From the NCBI RefSeq assembly GCF_900880675.1, contig NW_022045105.1, forward strand, positions 62,001 to 126,000: a stretch of DNA of 64,000 bases, given 5' to 3'. The position numbers were made by a program, and so were the translations under genes. The stretch's first letter is position 1. Each line of letters starts with the position of its first letter. The stretch comes from Sparus aurata (lineage: Eukaryota; Chordata; Actinopteri; Spariformes; Sparidae). This document shows, one piece after another, positions 9,601 to 20,959 of the stretch. The notes under the pieces were generated by a model. It was not told where the DNA came from and searched no databases. It was given only the letters and a program-made list of their open reading frames with translations.

Positions 9601-12600
9601 GATCACACTTCACTTCCTGAGGAGAATGAAGCAGGAGGAGCTGGCTGACTGTCTGCAGAGCAGTAAGAGGATTTCTCTAAAGATTTAACATGTTGGATCA
9701 ATGAGACAGTTTGTCTCAACAGATGGAGGAAAAACATGGAAAACATGTTTATATGTGCTACTTAAGGGGAAGAAAATTGTTGTATTTTCTTCATAGATAA
9801 CTTACTGAACTTTCTGTTGTGTTTATTTAGGAAGTTATTCTGGAATTTGTCAACTTAAACTCAAATCTAACCTTCAGAAGAAGTTCCAGTGTGTGTTTGA
9901 GGGGATCGCTAAAGCAGGAAACCCAACCCTTCTGAATCAGATCTACACAGAGCTCTACATCACAGAGGGAGGGACTGCAGAGGTCAATGATGAACATGAG
10001 GTCAGACAGATTGAAACAGCATCCAGGAAACCACACAGACCAGAAACAACCATCAGACAAGAAGACATCTTTAAAGCCTCACCTGGAAGAGACGAACCAA
10101 TCAGAACAGTGATGACAAAGGGAGTGGCTGGCATCGGGAAAACAGTCTTAACACAGAAGTTCACTCTGGACTGGGCTGAAGACAAAGCCAACCAGGACAT
10201 ACAGTTCACATTTCCATTCACTTTCAGAGAGCTGAATGTGCTGAAAGAGAAAAAGTTCAGCTTGGTGGAACTTGTTCATCACTTCTTCACTGAAACCAAA
10301 GAAATCTGCAGCTTTGAAGAGTTCCAGGTTGTGTTCATCTTTGACGGTCTGGATGAGTGTCGACCTCCTCTGGACTTCCACAACACTGAGATCCTGACTG
10401 ATGTTAGAGAGTCCACCTCAGTGGATGTGCTGCTGACAAACCTCATCAGGGGGAAACTGCTTCCCTCTGCTCGCCTCTGGATAACCACACGACCTGCAGC
10501 AGCCAATCAGATCCCTCCAGGGTGTGTTGACATGGTGACAGAGGTCAGAGGGTTCACTGACCCACAGAAGGAGGAGTACTTCAGGAAGAGATTCAGAGAT
10601 GAGGAGCAGGCCAGCAGAATCATCTCCCACATCAAGACATCACGAAGCCTCCACATCATGTGCCACATCCCAGTCTTCTGCTGGATCACTGCTACAGTTC
10701 TGGAGGATGTGTTGAAGACCAGAGAGGGAGGAGAGCTGCCCAAGACCCTGACTGAGATGTACATCCACTTCCTGGTGGTTCAGTCCAAAGTGAAGAACGT
10801 CAAGTATGATGGAGGAGCTGAGTCAGATCCACACTGGACTCCAGAGAGCAAGAAGATGATTGAGTCTCTGGGAAAACTGGCTTTTGAGCAGCTGCAGAGC
10901 GGCAACCTGATCTTCTATGAATCAGACCTGACAGAGTGTGGCATCGATATCAGAGCAGCCTCAGTGTACTCAGGAGTGTTCACACAGATCTTTAAAGAGG
11001 AGAGAGGACTGTACCAGGACAAGGTGTTCTGCTTCATCCATCTGAGTGTTCAGGAGTTTCTGGCTGCTCTTCATGTCCATCTGATGTTCATCAACTCTGG
11101 AGTCAATCTGCTGTCAGATGAAGAGCAGTCGACATCCCGGTGGTCTGACGTCTTTGGAGGAAAATCAACACGTTTCTACCAGAGTGCTGTGGACGAGGCC
11201 TTACAGAGTCCAAATGGACATCTGGACTTGTTCCTCCGCTTCCTCCTGGGTCTTTCACTACAGACCAATCAGTCTCTCCTAAAAGGTCTGCAGACACAGA
11301 CAGGCAGTAGCTCTAAAACCAATCAGGAAACAGTCAAGTACATAAAGAAGAAGTTCAAAAAGACTCTGTCTGCTGAGAGAAGCATCAATCTGTTCCACTG
11401 TCTGAATGAACTGAACGATCGTTCTCTAGTGGAGGAGATCCAACAGTCCCTGAGTTCAGGACGTCTCTCCACAGATAAACTGTCTCCTGCTCAGTGGTCA
11501 GCTCTGGTCTTCATCTTACTGTCATCAGAAAAAGATCTGGATGTGTTTGATCTGAAGAAATACTCTGCTTCAGAGGAGGCTCTTCTGAGGCTGCTGCCAG
11601 TGGTCAAAGCCTCCAACAAAGCTCTGTAAGTGTGGAGAAGTTTCTTTAGAATGCAGTAAATGTGCTGTTATTGATCCTAATAGAAATAATTGTCTTGTTC
11701 TACTTATTATTCTTTATCCAGACTGAGTGGCTGTAACCTCTCAGAGAGAAGCTGTGAAGCTCTGTCCCCTGTTCTCAGCTCCCAGTCCTCTAGTCTGAGA
11801 GAACTGGACCTGAGTAACAACAACCTGCAGGATTCAGGAGTGAAGCTACTTTCTGCTGAACTGAAGAGTCCACACTGTGTCCTTGAAACTCTCAGGTCAG
11901 GATTCTTTTTTTTTTTTTTCATTATTTCATGTGACTGTACAATTAAAACTGGTCTAGACCAGACATGGTAAAGGATCACCAAAATAATTACATTTCATCC
12001 TGATGGAAGCATTAATGTATTTTACATACAATGTTGGTCTTTCAGGCTATTGTGCACTTTGGTTCCAATTTATTAATCTCAACAACCATTGGACTGATTG
12101 TCATGAGGTTTGGTTCAGACATTCATGCTCCCCTCAGGATGAACTGTAATTACTTTGGTCATCCTCTGAATTTTCTTCTGATGCCATCATCAGGTCATCA
12201 TTATAATCTGTTCAATATGTTGGTTCATGACCAAATATTTGCAAAACTAATGGCATTTCCATCAGTTTCAGTTATACTCTGTGTTTAGTTCTGATTAGTA
12301 AATTAGTGAAAACTAAGACGATGAATATAATAATTGTTTTGCCCTTAAACACAGATGTGCATTGAATCATCAGGACCCTCAGCTGATCTGCAGTGTGTGT
12401 TGTTTTGTGTGTCTGCAGGCTGTCAGGCTGTCTGATCACAGAGGAAGGCTGTACTTCTCTGGCCTCAGCTCTGGACTCCAACCCCTCCCATCTGAGAGAG
12501 CTGGACCTGAGCTACAATCATCCAGGAGACTCAGGAGTGAAGCAGCTATCTGCTCGACTGGAGGATCCAGGCTGCAGACTGGACACCCTCAGGTATGTAG

Positions 12601-15600
12601 AGTCCTGCTGCAGCCACAGACAGTCAGTGTGAGACTATGTATCTCGATTGTAGATGGTTCAGTGTCAGGAGGTCGGCTTTGTTTACTCCACCTCCAGTTG
12701 ATCAGTTCAGTTCAGGAGAAAAGGCAGCATAGCTTGAAGCCAAGAGTTACAAGTGAGGAGACGAAGATGAGAAGAACAGGTGAATATCAGCGACAAGGAG
12801 AGTTTTGGTACAAACCCTATAAAGTTACACTTCTTTCTTTAGACTAATTTAGTGCTTGTTCAAAATGTCCCTGTTTGATTTCTTGGCCTCTGGTTTTGCT
12901 GCTTGATGAACCACTCACCCAAACTACTTCACGCTCCACACTGACTGCAGAGGATCATCAAAATGTTAACATTAAATCTAATTTCCACCACATCACTGCT
13001 GTGTTATGATGTTTATGATAACAATAGACCCTCTGTGTCAGATATCTGAACAGAAAATACTGAACCTCACATTCAAGAGATTTCTGTGACACATGAATGA
13101 ATTTAATCACTGAATGTCATAGAAACTGGAGAATCAGTGTTTTTGCCAAAGTGCTTGACTTTGAACTTAACATGGTTCTGACATGGATCTTTATCAACAC
13201 TGGAGTGGTTGCATTGTAGATCATCACTGACAGTGTATTTGTGCCTCTGTGTGAAATGATTTACAGACTGTAACAACTTTCTATGGCATCAGTTTAAAGT
13301 GAACAGAAGATATAAAACAGTCCAAAAACAACGTTATATGACACGAGGTGTAACATTCCTGTCACATTACCATAACAGCAGCAGTGCATAGATTAATTTA
13401 AGATGGGCTCAGTGGTGCCGTCTTGGCTCCTGTCATGAGGAAACTGCTGCTCCAGCTGAGTTTGGGCTGTTTTGTGTAGTTATCATTATAACAGCCTGCA
13501 GGAGCAGGAAAGTTTCAGTGTTTTAAACCGTCAGCAAAATCAAATGACAAAAGAAAAGAAAACATTCAGTGATCAATCATCTGCTCCATTGATTAACATG
13601 ATATGTGACCTGTGCAGAGCTGCAGCTCTCTACAGTAGTTGGTGGACCTCTGGTTTAATGCTGTTGTAATTTACTTCAGCCTGGCTCGTAGCTGCTGACT
13701 CAGTTTCACTCTCAGCTGTTCTGGAGTCTGTTAAAGTGCAGCTGGTGGAAATCCAATGTTTCCTGATTTTGCTTCTTCAAAATAAAAACTTTGAAATAAT
13801 TGCATAATGCAGCACTCTTATTGTGAAGTATGTATAGGAATTATTAACTGCAAGAAGATGGTGTGACAACGTTGCATGAATGGACTTTTAATTTATCTTC
13901 TGTGGCAGCAAACAACACATGGTTTCAGTCACTAACTGAGTCTCTCCACACACTTTATGTCCGACTACAGTAATAACAGCAGCACTTTACTGTGACTGCA
14001 GCAACGTGCTCGTAGCTCTGTCACATACCAGAGAGACTCACTCCCTACCAACACAACACAGAGTAGTGTTTGTTGTCACAAGTTATAGAGCTGCAACTAA
14101 CAACTATTTTCATAACCCATTAATCACATGAAGACCAAAGCAGATTTTTTTTGCAGATTTTATTAAAATAATTAAACATTTCTCTTACATTTTAGTCTTC
14201 AGTCTTGTTCAGTTCACTTTCAAACGACATTAATGTATCAGAGGTGATGAAATATCTCCATTATAAGATGCATCACGATGCAGAGACAGAGCATAATCAA
14301 ACATGAAAGACGCTGCAGCTGGATACAGGTGTTGATGATTGAAAAGATGCAGCTTTTATTTTGTAGACTACTGTAGTGTGATTATTGGAAGGATTTTCAG
14401 AATAAAAGGGGAATGTAAACGATGAACAGTAGGTGTGTGCAGTGATATAGATCATTGAGGATGACGAACACTGAGATGCATCGAGAATCGTTGACAGCTG
14501 AATCGTAATGGAATCGTGAGGCCGTCGAAGATTCACAACTCTAAAATGTTTGTTACATGAAGAATGCAGTAAACTAAATAATGACTGAACTTTGTTTTCT
14601 AAAGTGCACAGAGCACTCCTTCATCCTCCACCATTGATAGTGGCCTCATGTGTGTTAGCAGCATACTGAGGATACCATCAGTCAGAACAGCTGCTGGCTG
14701 TGGTGTCATCGGGCGTCCTCCCTCACAACGTAGTCACCATGTTGACTTGTTTCTTTGTGAAGTGACAGACACAATATTATATAATATCAGTTTGCATAGT
14801 AGCACAATTGACATGAAGCTCAGTGAACTCAGTACACGCCTTGTTGTTTTAGTTCATATCTGCTGATGTAAAAGAGCAAATACAGATCAGACCTGTACAA
14901 TAAAACACAACAACAACAGAGCAGCACTTCCTCACAACATGAGAAAAGTACAAACATATCAGAGAAACACATGTTAAAGATGTAATAGATTACATGTTAA
15001 ACATGTAATAGATTACAAAGGCTTTGTTGAGCCAGTAGATGCAGAAACATGAACAGTCCTACTAGGGGAGAACCCAAAGAGCTGTGATCCAGCAGCAGTC
15101 TATGTTCTGCTGCCACAAACTGAGGGACGGTGAGTGACAGTCAGCTGACAGTTGTTCATCTTATATGTGATGACACTTATTATTTAGTGTTGTGCTGTTA
15201 TTGTCAGCTTTGGTTACAGTTATATCTATGTTGTGTTTTCATCTACTGTACTAGTCTTTACACTACAGTGTTCTTCTTTTCTTGTTTTGGCCACATGTTT
15301 TTGTGACATCGTGCTAATAAAGACATTTTGAATTTGGATTTGGATTTAGAAAATGAAATAAAAAGATAAATGTGCATTGTGAATGCAGCCTGAGCCATGC
15401 ACTGAGAATAAAAAGGACATGTAATATATATTTTAACAGAACAGATGTGCTCAAGTTTCTATGTGAAGAAATAAAGACTTCACTTCAGACGATCTCTGAC
15501 TACGACATGAAATACTATGAAACCTTCTCTTATGTACTTCAGTGTCTCTGACCGTACTTCAGCTAATTACCCACCAGGGGGCGACACTGATCCATCACAG

Positions 15601-18368
15601 ACCTGAGAGCACAGATGGAAGCTGTTTCTGTCTTAAACGTTGGTTTATTACATTGAAACCTGTAATGTATCCAGGTCCAAAAGTTCATCCTGTCCAAACT
15701 TTTGTTGTTGCAACCCCTAAAAACTTCTACTATTGAATTCAAATTGAACACTGAACTTCTTTGAGTCCTCAGCAACAAACCTGCCAAGTATGAATTAGAT
15801 TGGATGAACGGTTCTGGAGACATGTGAACCACAGACAGACAGAAAGAAAGACAGATTCCTGGCTTCATAGTCAGATGTTCCTCTGGTCACATCTGGACAC
15901 ATCATGTTCACCACAGCAGATTTCAGACTGAGAGACATTTTCTGTCATTTTTTCTGCTTTTAATGGCATCAAACATGACATGAAGTTCTCCTCACAGTAA
16001 CTATTACTGCTGTAATATACATCAGATATCAATCCAGCACCAAACTATAGTAACATGTGTGACAAAGTGGGTGAGACCACACCATTTGTCCCTTTACATT
16101 TCATTTCTATTTGAGTTAGTATGCTTGTGTAGTTTGTTTAACCAGTAGTCCATCTTTGTTCAATATTATGCAGACACATCCTGTCCCGGGTTTGGTTTGA
16201 GTTTGCAGTATATATTTAAGTACAGATCATTAACATCAACGTGTCCGGCTAAATCAAACACAGACAAGTAATGTTAAGTTAAATAAGTTTATTGGTTTAA
16301 TTCAGTTTATGTGCAATTAAGTAATCTTTACAGATGCATTGTTTTGTTGCTTTTGTTTCATACTCACCATGTGGTCCATTGGCAAAAGGAGGAAAGGGAT
16401 ATTACTTCCTGCTTTTATAACCTGGATGACATCATCAGTGAGGTCATCGGCGGTACCATCTATGGGGGGGGATGCAGATTGTGTGGGAATGCGAAATGTG
16501 CATAGTTTGATATGATGTGACATATTTGAGCACAGATGTGTGTGTGATAAAAGCCTATGTGAATTCCCATTGGGTGATGAAATTAAGATTAATAATATGG
16601 ATGCTTACCAGTTTTTAGAAGGGAGAGGAGGCTTCCCTGCGGCTTGGGTGAGTCCAGGTGGATTCCTGTCTTTGGCTCCCAGCATGCAGGGAAGTCAGAG
16701 GAGTGTGTGGTGTCAAAGAGAGAGGACACCAGGTGTGCAGGAGAGTGCACAGTGTGTCTCACTTTAATATTGAGTGGAGTTATTTTCAGTCAAGTTGAGT
16801 TAACTGTTTTTTTCTTTGATACTTTTTGTAAATATCTTTTTTGTTGTTTGGTTCACTGTGCATTTTGGTGGCACTTTCTGCAAGAATTAAAACTCTATTT
16901 TTGATACTTGAACCCTGCGTTGAGAGTCTGCCTCCTACATTCCATTCACTCAGGCCAGCCCTACCACACATGAACATGTCAACACATGAAACCATGAAAC
17001 TGTTTCTATCACAAACAGCTTCAGTGACACTTGTGAGGTTCTGGAGGGAAACAGTCTGGGAGTCTCTGTCACTTGGTTTTGTGGCAGAGGTCAGGAACCA
17101 ACGTCCAATGTTTTCTGATTGATTTATTATGTATAAATTGTATTTGTTTCTTTGCACAGTAAAACAAAGCAGCAGAAACACAGCAAGAACAAAAAGCAGA
17201 CTGTGCAGCTGAGATTCAGAAAAGCCCTCCAAGCTCCTAACAGGAATTGGACCGCAAAAGTTCTGACGTCCAAATCCAAAAGTCCTATAATATAGAAACA
17301 TCGTCACAAGTTGACATTGGATCAAACAGCAAGCGTAAGGTCGCCCACAGGAAACAGCAACAACATCCAATAAAATAAAGATGAAGTGATAAATCCAACA
17401 GGAGGTTTGTGTGTGTTCTCAGATGTTGTCGTCCTCTTTCACACACACCAACATCCTGTGGCTCACTCTCAGTGTGTGAGGAGAGTGGCAGAGGTGAAGA
17501 GGTTCAGGGAGAACAGGGAGAAGCAGCCTGATGGACAGATTGTGTTTCTGTGTATGAGAGTCATGTCATGTCCATGTTTGCATGCTGAAAGAGGATGTGC
17601 TGCTCTGACCCCCCTCCTCCTTTCAGGGTGGAGCCTGCTGGAGTCCGATGGTTGACACCAGGTCCATGGAGATGTGAGTGTCTTTTTACTTTCATTCATG
17701 AAAACACTGTGACATCACTCATTCACATCTGTGGTGTCATCATCACACTGATGACACATTAATAATTGCAGCTGTGTTGTGTCTTTTTCTCTCCGTCAGA
17801 TTCCTGTGAGCTCACAGTCGACACAAACACAGTCAACAGAAACATCAAACTGTCTGACAACAACAGGAAGATGACACTTGTGGAGGAGGATCAGTCATAT
17901 CCTGATCATCCAGAGAGGTTTGAGTCTGTGTGTCCTCAGCTGCTGTGTAGAACTGGTCTGACTGGTCGCTGTTACTGGGAGGTCGAGTGGAGAGGAAGAG
18001 TTTCTATATCAGTGAGTTACAGAAGAATCAGAAGGAAAGGAGACAGTAAAGACTGTTGGTTTGGATACACTGATCAGTCCTGGAGTCTGAGGTGCTCTGA
18101 TGGTGGTGGTTACTCTGTCAGGCACAATAACAGAGAAACACTCACCTCCTCCTCCTCCTCCTCCTCCTCCTCCTCCTCCTCCTCCTCCTCCGGTAGAGTA
18201 GCAGTGTATGTGGACTGTCCTGCTGGCACTCTGTCCTTCTACAGAGTCTCCTCTGACTCACTGATCCACCTCCACACCTTCAACACCACATTCACTGAAC
18301 CTCTTTATCCTGGATTTGGGTTCTTCTGGTCCAGTCCTGGTTCCTCAGTGAGTCTGTGTGGTGTTTAG
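6443..18368 (+). CDS. NLRC3-like: NLRC3-like protein, gene 1 (FISNA-NACHT-LRR-B30.2)
   Basis: Predicted cytosolic NOD-like receptor of the fish-expanded NLR-C group. Joined exons: 6443-6660, 6966-7103, 9216-9294, 9434-9662, 9831-11625, 11722-11895, 12419-12592, 17627-17673, 17800-18368; 1140 residues, all junctions GT-AG and in phase. Domains: Gly-Pro/Glu-Pro repeats (about 1-118), conserved acidic region (about 145-221), FISNA (about 225-305), NACHT with Walker A GVAGIGKT (about 319) and Walker B FIFDGLDE (about 390), winged-helix/HD2 region ending HLSVQEFLAALH, two LRR exons, a mini-exon and PRY-SPRY. The start was chosen at MSSMNQ because gene 2 has a stop just upstream in the same frame. 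A 67-nt pseudo-exon (7151-7217) must be skipped. The family is known in pathogen sensing and dampening of innate signalling; the ligand is unknown. Exon joining is manual, without transcript data. Confidence 0.85.
6966..7103 (+). CDS. NLR gene 1 coding exon 2: duplicated repeat exon
   Basis: 138 nt, phase 2 in and out. It repeats the structure of the previous exon: a Gly-Pro/Glu-Pro tract, EPSCLSFKSD, and the same AVKR tail and donor. In genes 2 and 3 the exon at this position ends differently (FKQ...SSDRQ), so this copy looks chimeric. Confidence 0.7.
7151..7217 (+). pseudogene. Frameshifted 67-nt N-terminal pseudo-exon of NLR gene 1
   Basis: It matches the 3' part of the second repeat exon of genes 2 and 3 (the FKQEH segment and GTAAGT donor) but has one extra T near 7203, giving 67 nt and a frameshift. 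The intron before it would be only 47 nt. Skipping it keeps the gene open. Confidence 0.6.
7218..9215 (+). other. NLR gene 1 intron with copy-specific insertion
   Basis: No supported gene. It holds a (GT)n run near 7552-7579, a 140-bp tandem duplication from 7581, a GC-rich stretch at about 7860-8075, and AT-rich DNA to about 8880. From about 8900 it matches gene 2 (25010 onward) but not gene 3. Confidence 0.55.
7581..7850. repeat. Tandem duplication, 140-bp period
   Basis: The start TCAAATATCTCTGC at 7581 recurs at 7721, and similarity extends through GTTTCAAGGGTGTGC and GACACCGT/GATACCGT. A third partial match (CAGAGCCCACCGCAAC) occurs near 7918. The origin is not recognised. Confidence 0.75.
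9216..9294 (+). CDS. NLR gene 1 coding exon 3
   Basis: 79 nt, phase 2 to 0. It encodes VDQESSEVPRGPSVQQHQ and ends DSIFM, a segment typical of fish NLRC3-like proteins ahead of the acidic region. Confidence 0.75.
9434..9662 (+). CDS. NLR gene 1 coding exon 4: conserved acidic region
   Basis: 229 nt, phase 0 to 1. It begins LLEENIVTFVKNELKKVQ and contains an EDEEVLDGEDEEQRRSS stretch and LRRMKQEELADCLQS. The block precedes FISNA in fish NLRs. It is predicted helical and charged; its function is not established. Confidence 0.8.
9831..11625 (+). CDS. NLR gene 1 FISNA-NACHT exon
   Basis: One 1795-nt exon, phase 1 to 2. FISNA starts near SNLQKKFQCVFEGI. Walker A is GVAGIGKT at about 10120-10143, Walker B is VFIFDGLDEC near 10330-10360, and the sensor-like LWITTRP is near 10480. 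A winged-helix/HD2 stretch ends FIHLSVQEFLAALH near 11070. The catalytic ATP-binding residues look intact, so nucleotide-dependent oligomerisation is plausible. Confidence 0.92.
11722..11895 (+). CDS. NLR gene 1 LRR exon 1
   Basis: 174 nt (58 codons), phase 2 in and out. It has the ribonuclease-inhibitor-type repeat LRELDLSNNNLQDSGVKLL. In-phase exons of this size are interchangeable cassettes in this family. Confidence 0.88.
11896..12418 (+). other. Intron between LRR exons, gene 1, with dispersed repeat
   Basis: About 12031-12300 resembles a repeat seen widely in fish introns (GACATTCATG... CCATCATCAGGTCA... TGACCAAATA), recalled rather than searched. Genes 2 and 3 carry different DNA at this place. 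Confidence 0.4.
12419..12592 (+). CDS. NLR gene 1 LRR exon 2
   Basis: 174 nt, phase 2 in and out. It encodes LSGCLITEEGCTSL and LRELDLSYNHPGDSGVKQL, the terminal LRR ahead of the B30.2 linker. Confidence 0.88.
12593..17626 (+). other. Long intron between LRR and B30.2 exons, gene 1
   Basis: No further LRR exon is seen. The DNA is partly collinear with the matching introns of genes 2 and 3 (for example 13380-14300 and 16970-17620). Copy-specific parts are a decayed hAT-like piece near 14420-14530, a LINE-tail-like AATAAAGACATTTTGAATTTGG near 15315, and a solo LTR at 16058-16968. Confidence 0.5.
16058..16968 (+). mobile_element. Solo LTR (911 bp) with CATG target-site duplication
   Basis: Starts TGTGACAAAG and ends CTACCACA, flanked by CATG at 16054-16057 and 16969-16972. 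The matching places in genes 2 and 3 (about 34655 and 58155) have the uninterrupted site. A TATATTTAAG lies near 16209 and an AATTAAAA near 16885. No coding domains remain. The type is inferred from the TG...CA ends and the empty site. Confidence 0.65.
17627..17673 (+). CDS. NLR gene 1 mini-exon before B30.2
   Basis: 47 nt, phase 2 to 1. It encodes VEPAGVRWLTPGPWRY across the junctions, the usual lead-in to PRY-SPRY in fish NLRs. Gene 2 has LRK in place of PWR. Confidence 0.8.
17800..18368 (+). CDS. NLR gene 1 B30.2 (PRY-SPRY) exon
   Basis: Last coding exon, about 189 residues. PRY part: SCELTVDTNT and EEDQSYPDHPERF. SPRY part: GRCYWEVEWRG, WSLRCSD, VAVYVDCPAGTLSFYRV and TEPLYPGFG. A pure run of 15 TCC serine codons (18147-18191) sits in the loop before GRVAVYVD. 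B30.2 domains bind protein ligands through variable loops. Confidence 0.9.
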
Positions 18369-19030
18369 TGTGCAGAGTCTCCTCCTGTCACAGAAACATT
18401 GTCAGTGCTGAACAGTTGAGTCTGTACAGGATCACAGTCACATCAATCTTTCAGCTTCTTGTAATAAATTCATCAGTCAACTTTGTACAAAATGATTCAA
18501 ACTGATTGAAAAGATTCTTCATTTACATTTTAAACTTCTTCCATTAAATTGTGTAAATTGCGTTGACTTGTACTTTCTGTCATGTGTTTTGAATTCTGGC
18601 TCTTGTTCCAATAAAATCCAGAACTATTAGTGAAATGTAAGAAACAGAAAACATTGACTCGTCTGCAGCTTTCATTGTAAAGAATCATTGTGAACAAAGT
18701 TGTGAATGGACAGTAAAATCTGATCAAATGTACTCGACACTCCACCTGAAACACTCTGACTTGTTTCATGTGTTTCTAATGATGAAACTAAAAGTTTGAT
18801 GGTGTTGGTTAACACATGTAATTATGTCCGTAGTGACGTGATAAACTGCACAACATCTGTTCATTTCTGTCTGATTATTATATGAGAAGAAAACACATTT
18901 GAATGACAATCATTGTGTTTCTCTCTGTGTTTTGTGGCTGTTGAAGTCCGGCTGTATTTTCAGGACGTTTGTTGGATTTGAATCTCGTCTGTGAAACTAA
19001 ACAGCTGTGAGAAAAGTCTTTCTCTGTCTG
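18369..19030 (+). other. 3' UTR and flank of NLR gene 1
   Basis: AATAAA signals lie at 18463-18468 and 18610-18615. The stretch is nearly identical to the flanks of genes 2 and 3, and homology stops at about 19,030. Confidence 0.65.
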
Positions 19031-19129
19031 ACCTGGTGGCTCCACTTGTTACAGACCAGTTTTAAAGTCCAACAGCAGGCGACGGACCGAAGAGCCGGAG
19101 ACCAAATAGTCCACACAGAACCGACAAGC

Positions 19130-19420
19130 TGCTGACTCGATGGCTCAGTGAGCTGAAGAAGTTCTGTGAAGTTCTGTGGTCGTGGGTTCAAGCCTGGAGT
19201 CAGAACCAGTAAGAAAGGAAGGACGAGTATCTGATGACGTCGCTTCCACTGTTAAAGTTCTGAGTTCAAATCCTCGAGGTTTTCACACAATTATTTTGTG
19301 GTCAACAGAAGTGAAATGCTGAAAGAAAGTGATTCATTTGAGACTGATTCATCAGCTCAGGATGGTGAAGTGATGCTATGAAGTCTGGAGGTTGTGGGTT
19401 CAATCCCTGGGTAGCTCAGC
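19130..19420 (+). repeat. tRNA-like degenerate repeats
   Basis: Two pieces with A-box-like TGGCTCAGTGAG / TAGCTCAG and B-box-like GGGTTCAAGCC (near 19184) and GGGTTCAATCCC (near 19396). They resemble tRNA-derived SINE heads. The second is interrupted by the transposon at 19424. Confidence 0.45.
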
Positions 19421-19423
19421 TGA

Positions 19424-20599
19424 TTTGTGCAAGCAGCCACATACCGGTTTGTTGACATCCGTGTCTTCCAGTAGTCCAAACTAGTTGATCCGTCGAGCGT
19501 GCGCTTACTCCCTCACTGGCAGAGAAGGAAACTTGAATTTTGCAGACAGAAAGGTATTCTAGCATTTTCGTTTTTCTGTTCATAACATTCATGTTCATGT
19601 TACAGCCTGTCATGAGCCATGAGTTATGAGTCTATTCGCTCTGCACTGAGAGCTAGCTTGTCCGCGCATGATCATAGCTCACACAGAGAGGGGACTTGTC
19701 AGTGGCGATCGAAGCTGTTTCCGAAATAGTCACGATGGAGAGCTTGTCTGATGTCGAAGTGGAAGACATCGACGACAAACCTTTTGAATTCGACGGTAGA
19801 CCATATTTGTTCGAACCGGAGTATGCAGATGAGGAGTTACTTGCACTAGAGAACGAGAGAGCTCTGCTCTCTTCTCTGCAAGAAGACGGAGATGGAGCAT
19901 GCGCATTAAGCTTGCGCTCTGTAAACAGATAGTAGACGGAGAAACCGAACACAAGAAGAAGAAAACGAAAATGGCTTGTACAAGGAAACCAGAATCGTTT
20001 GTGTGGACCGATAATGAGGTCAAACTGCTGCTGCGACTCACACTCAACTACAATGCGAGTAAGTCGCAAGAAACACGAAAACAAGCAGTAGTCCGCCATT
20101 GTTGTTGTTGTTATGAGACATCGCGGGGTTCAGAGGTCAGTGGCAAGAGGTCGAGAGGTTGGGCGATGGCGTCATCGTTTTGGAAAGTATGCTCGGATTC
20201 GCTGTCCACATGAAAACGGGAGGGCTGCGTTTTCAGATTTCACCACTCTGAGACCTGGTTTCAAAAAAGTGCATTTTCAGGATCCATGTGGACAATCGGC
20301 CAAAACGATGCAATACATGTGCGTTTCCACAAGAGAGCGTTTCTGTCTGGATGGCCTCTCAGTGCAGAGCGAATAGACTCATGACAGGCTATTGTAAGGC
20401 TCATGGCTCATGACAGGCTATAACATGGACATGTACGTTATAAACAGAAAAACTAAAATGCTGGAATACCTTTCTGTCTGCAAAATTCAAGTTTCTGTCT
20501 CTGCCAGTGAGGGAGTAAGCGCACACTCGACGGATCAACTTGTTTGGACTACCGGAAGACAGGGATGTCAACAAACCGGTATGTGGCTGCTTGCACAAA
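19424..20599. mobile_element. DNA transposon with about 230-bp inverted repeats
   Basis: Left arm 19424 to about 19656 and right arm about 20356-20599 are near-complementary (TTTGTGCAAGCAGCCAC at the left end, its complement at the right end). The right arm carries a small internal duplication near 20390-20425. The 0.7-kb core has short coding remnants on the + strand: an acidic frame at 19696-19932 (MESLSDVEVEDIDD, then YLFEPEYADEEL) and MACTRKPESFVWTDNEV near 19971, which resembles SANT/Myb-like accessory proteins of fish DNA transposons. No intact transposase is present, so it is non-autonomous. The superfamily is not assigned because no clear target duplication is seen. Confidence 0.75.
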
Positions 20600-20959
20600 C
20601 ACACTGTTTTAACCACTTTTTTATTCATTTTGAGTCATAAACGCTACAGTGCTGTGTTGTAAGGTGTCTGCTGATGTTGCATAACTTTTGAGGTGAGATT
20701 TGAAGCATGTTAAGATGCTTAAAACACAGTGTAAAGTTCTGATCCCATGCTGCTAGCTGTCAATGCTAACTCACCGTTCGAGGAGCTCTGTAAGGGGTGG
20801 ACCAAAAGTGTTCGCGTCTTTGCTACTGGCAAGTCAAGGGCAGCTTGAGCGATAAAGCTGCATGTTGAAATCGACCGAAGTTCTCCTTTAAAATGCAAAT
20901 GCATTACAAAGCATTTTCACACATTTTAGTTTCGGGAACGTCTCAGTAACTGTAGGTTT

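Noticed and set aside
9955..10764. Minus-strand open frames antisense to the NACHT exons of all three genes
   Set aside because: They mirror the coding strand of a strongly conserved domain and have no features of their own.
16786..17370. 194-codon open frame on the minus strand in the gene 1 intron
   Set aside because: The matching regions of genes 2 and 3 keep only shorter pieces of it, it has no recognisable domain, and part of it lies in the solo LTR, so it is probably chance.
12593..17626. Search for extra LRR exons between the second LRR exon and B30.2
   Set aside because: No further LRELDLS-type segment with splice sites was found in any of the three long introns.
17386..17655. 89-codon + strand frame that is nearly identical in all three units (also 35073-35342 and 58573-58842)
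   Set aside because: It lacks an ATG start and runs into the mini-exon in the wrong frame. Its conservation reflects recent duplication of the whole region.
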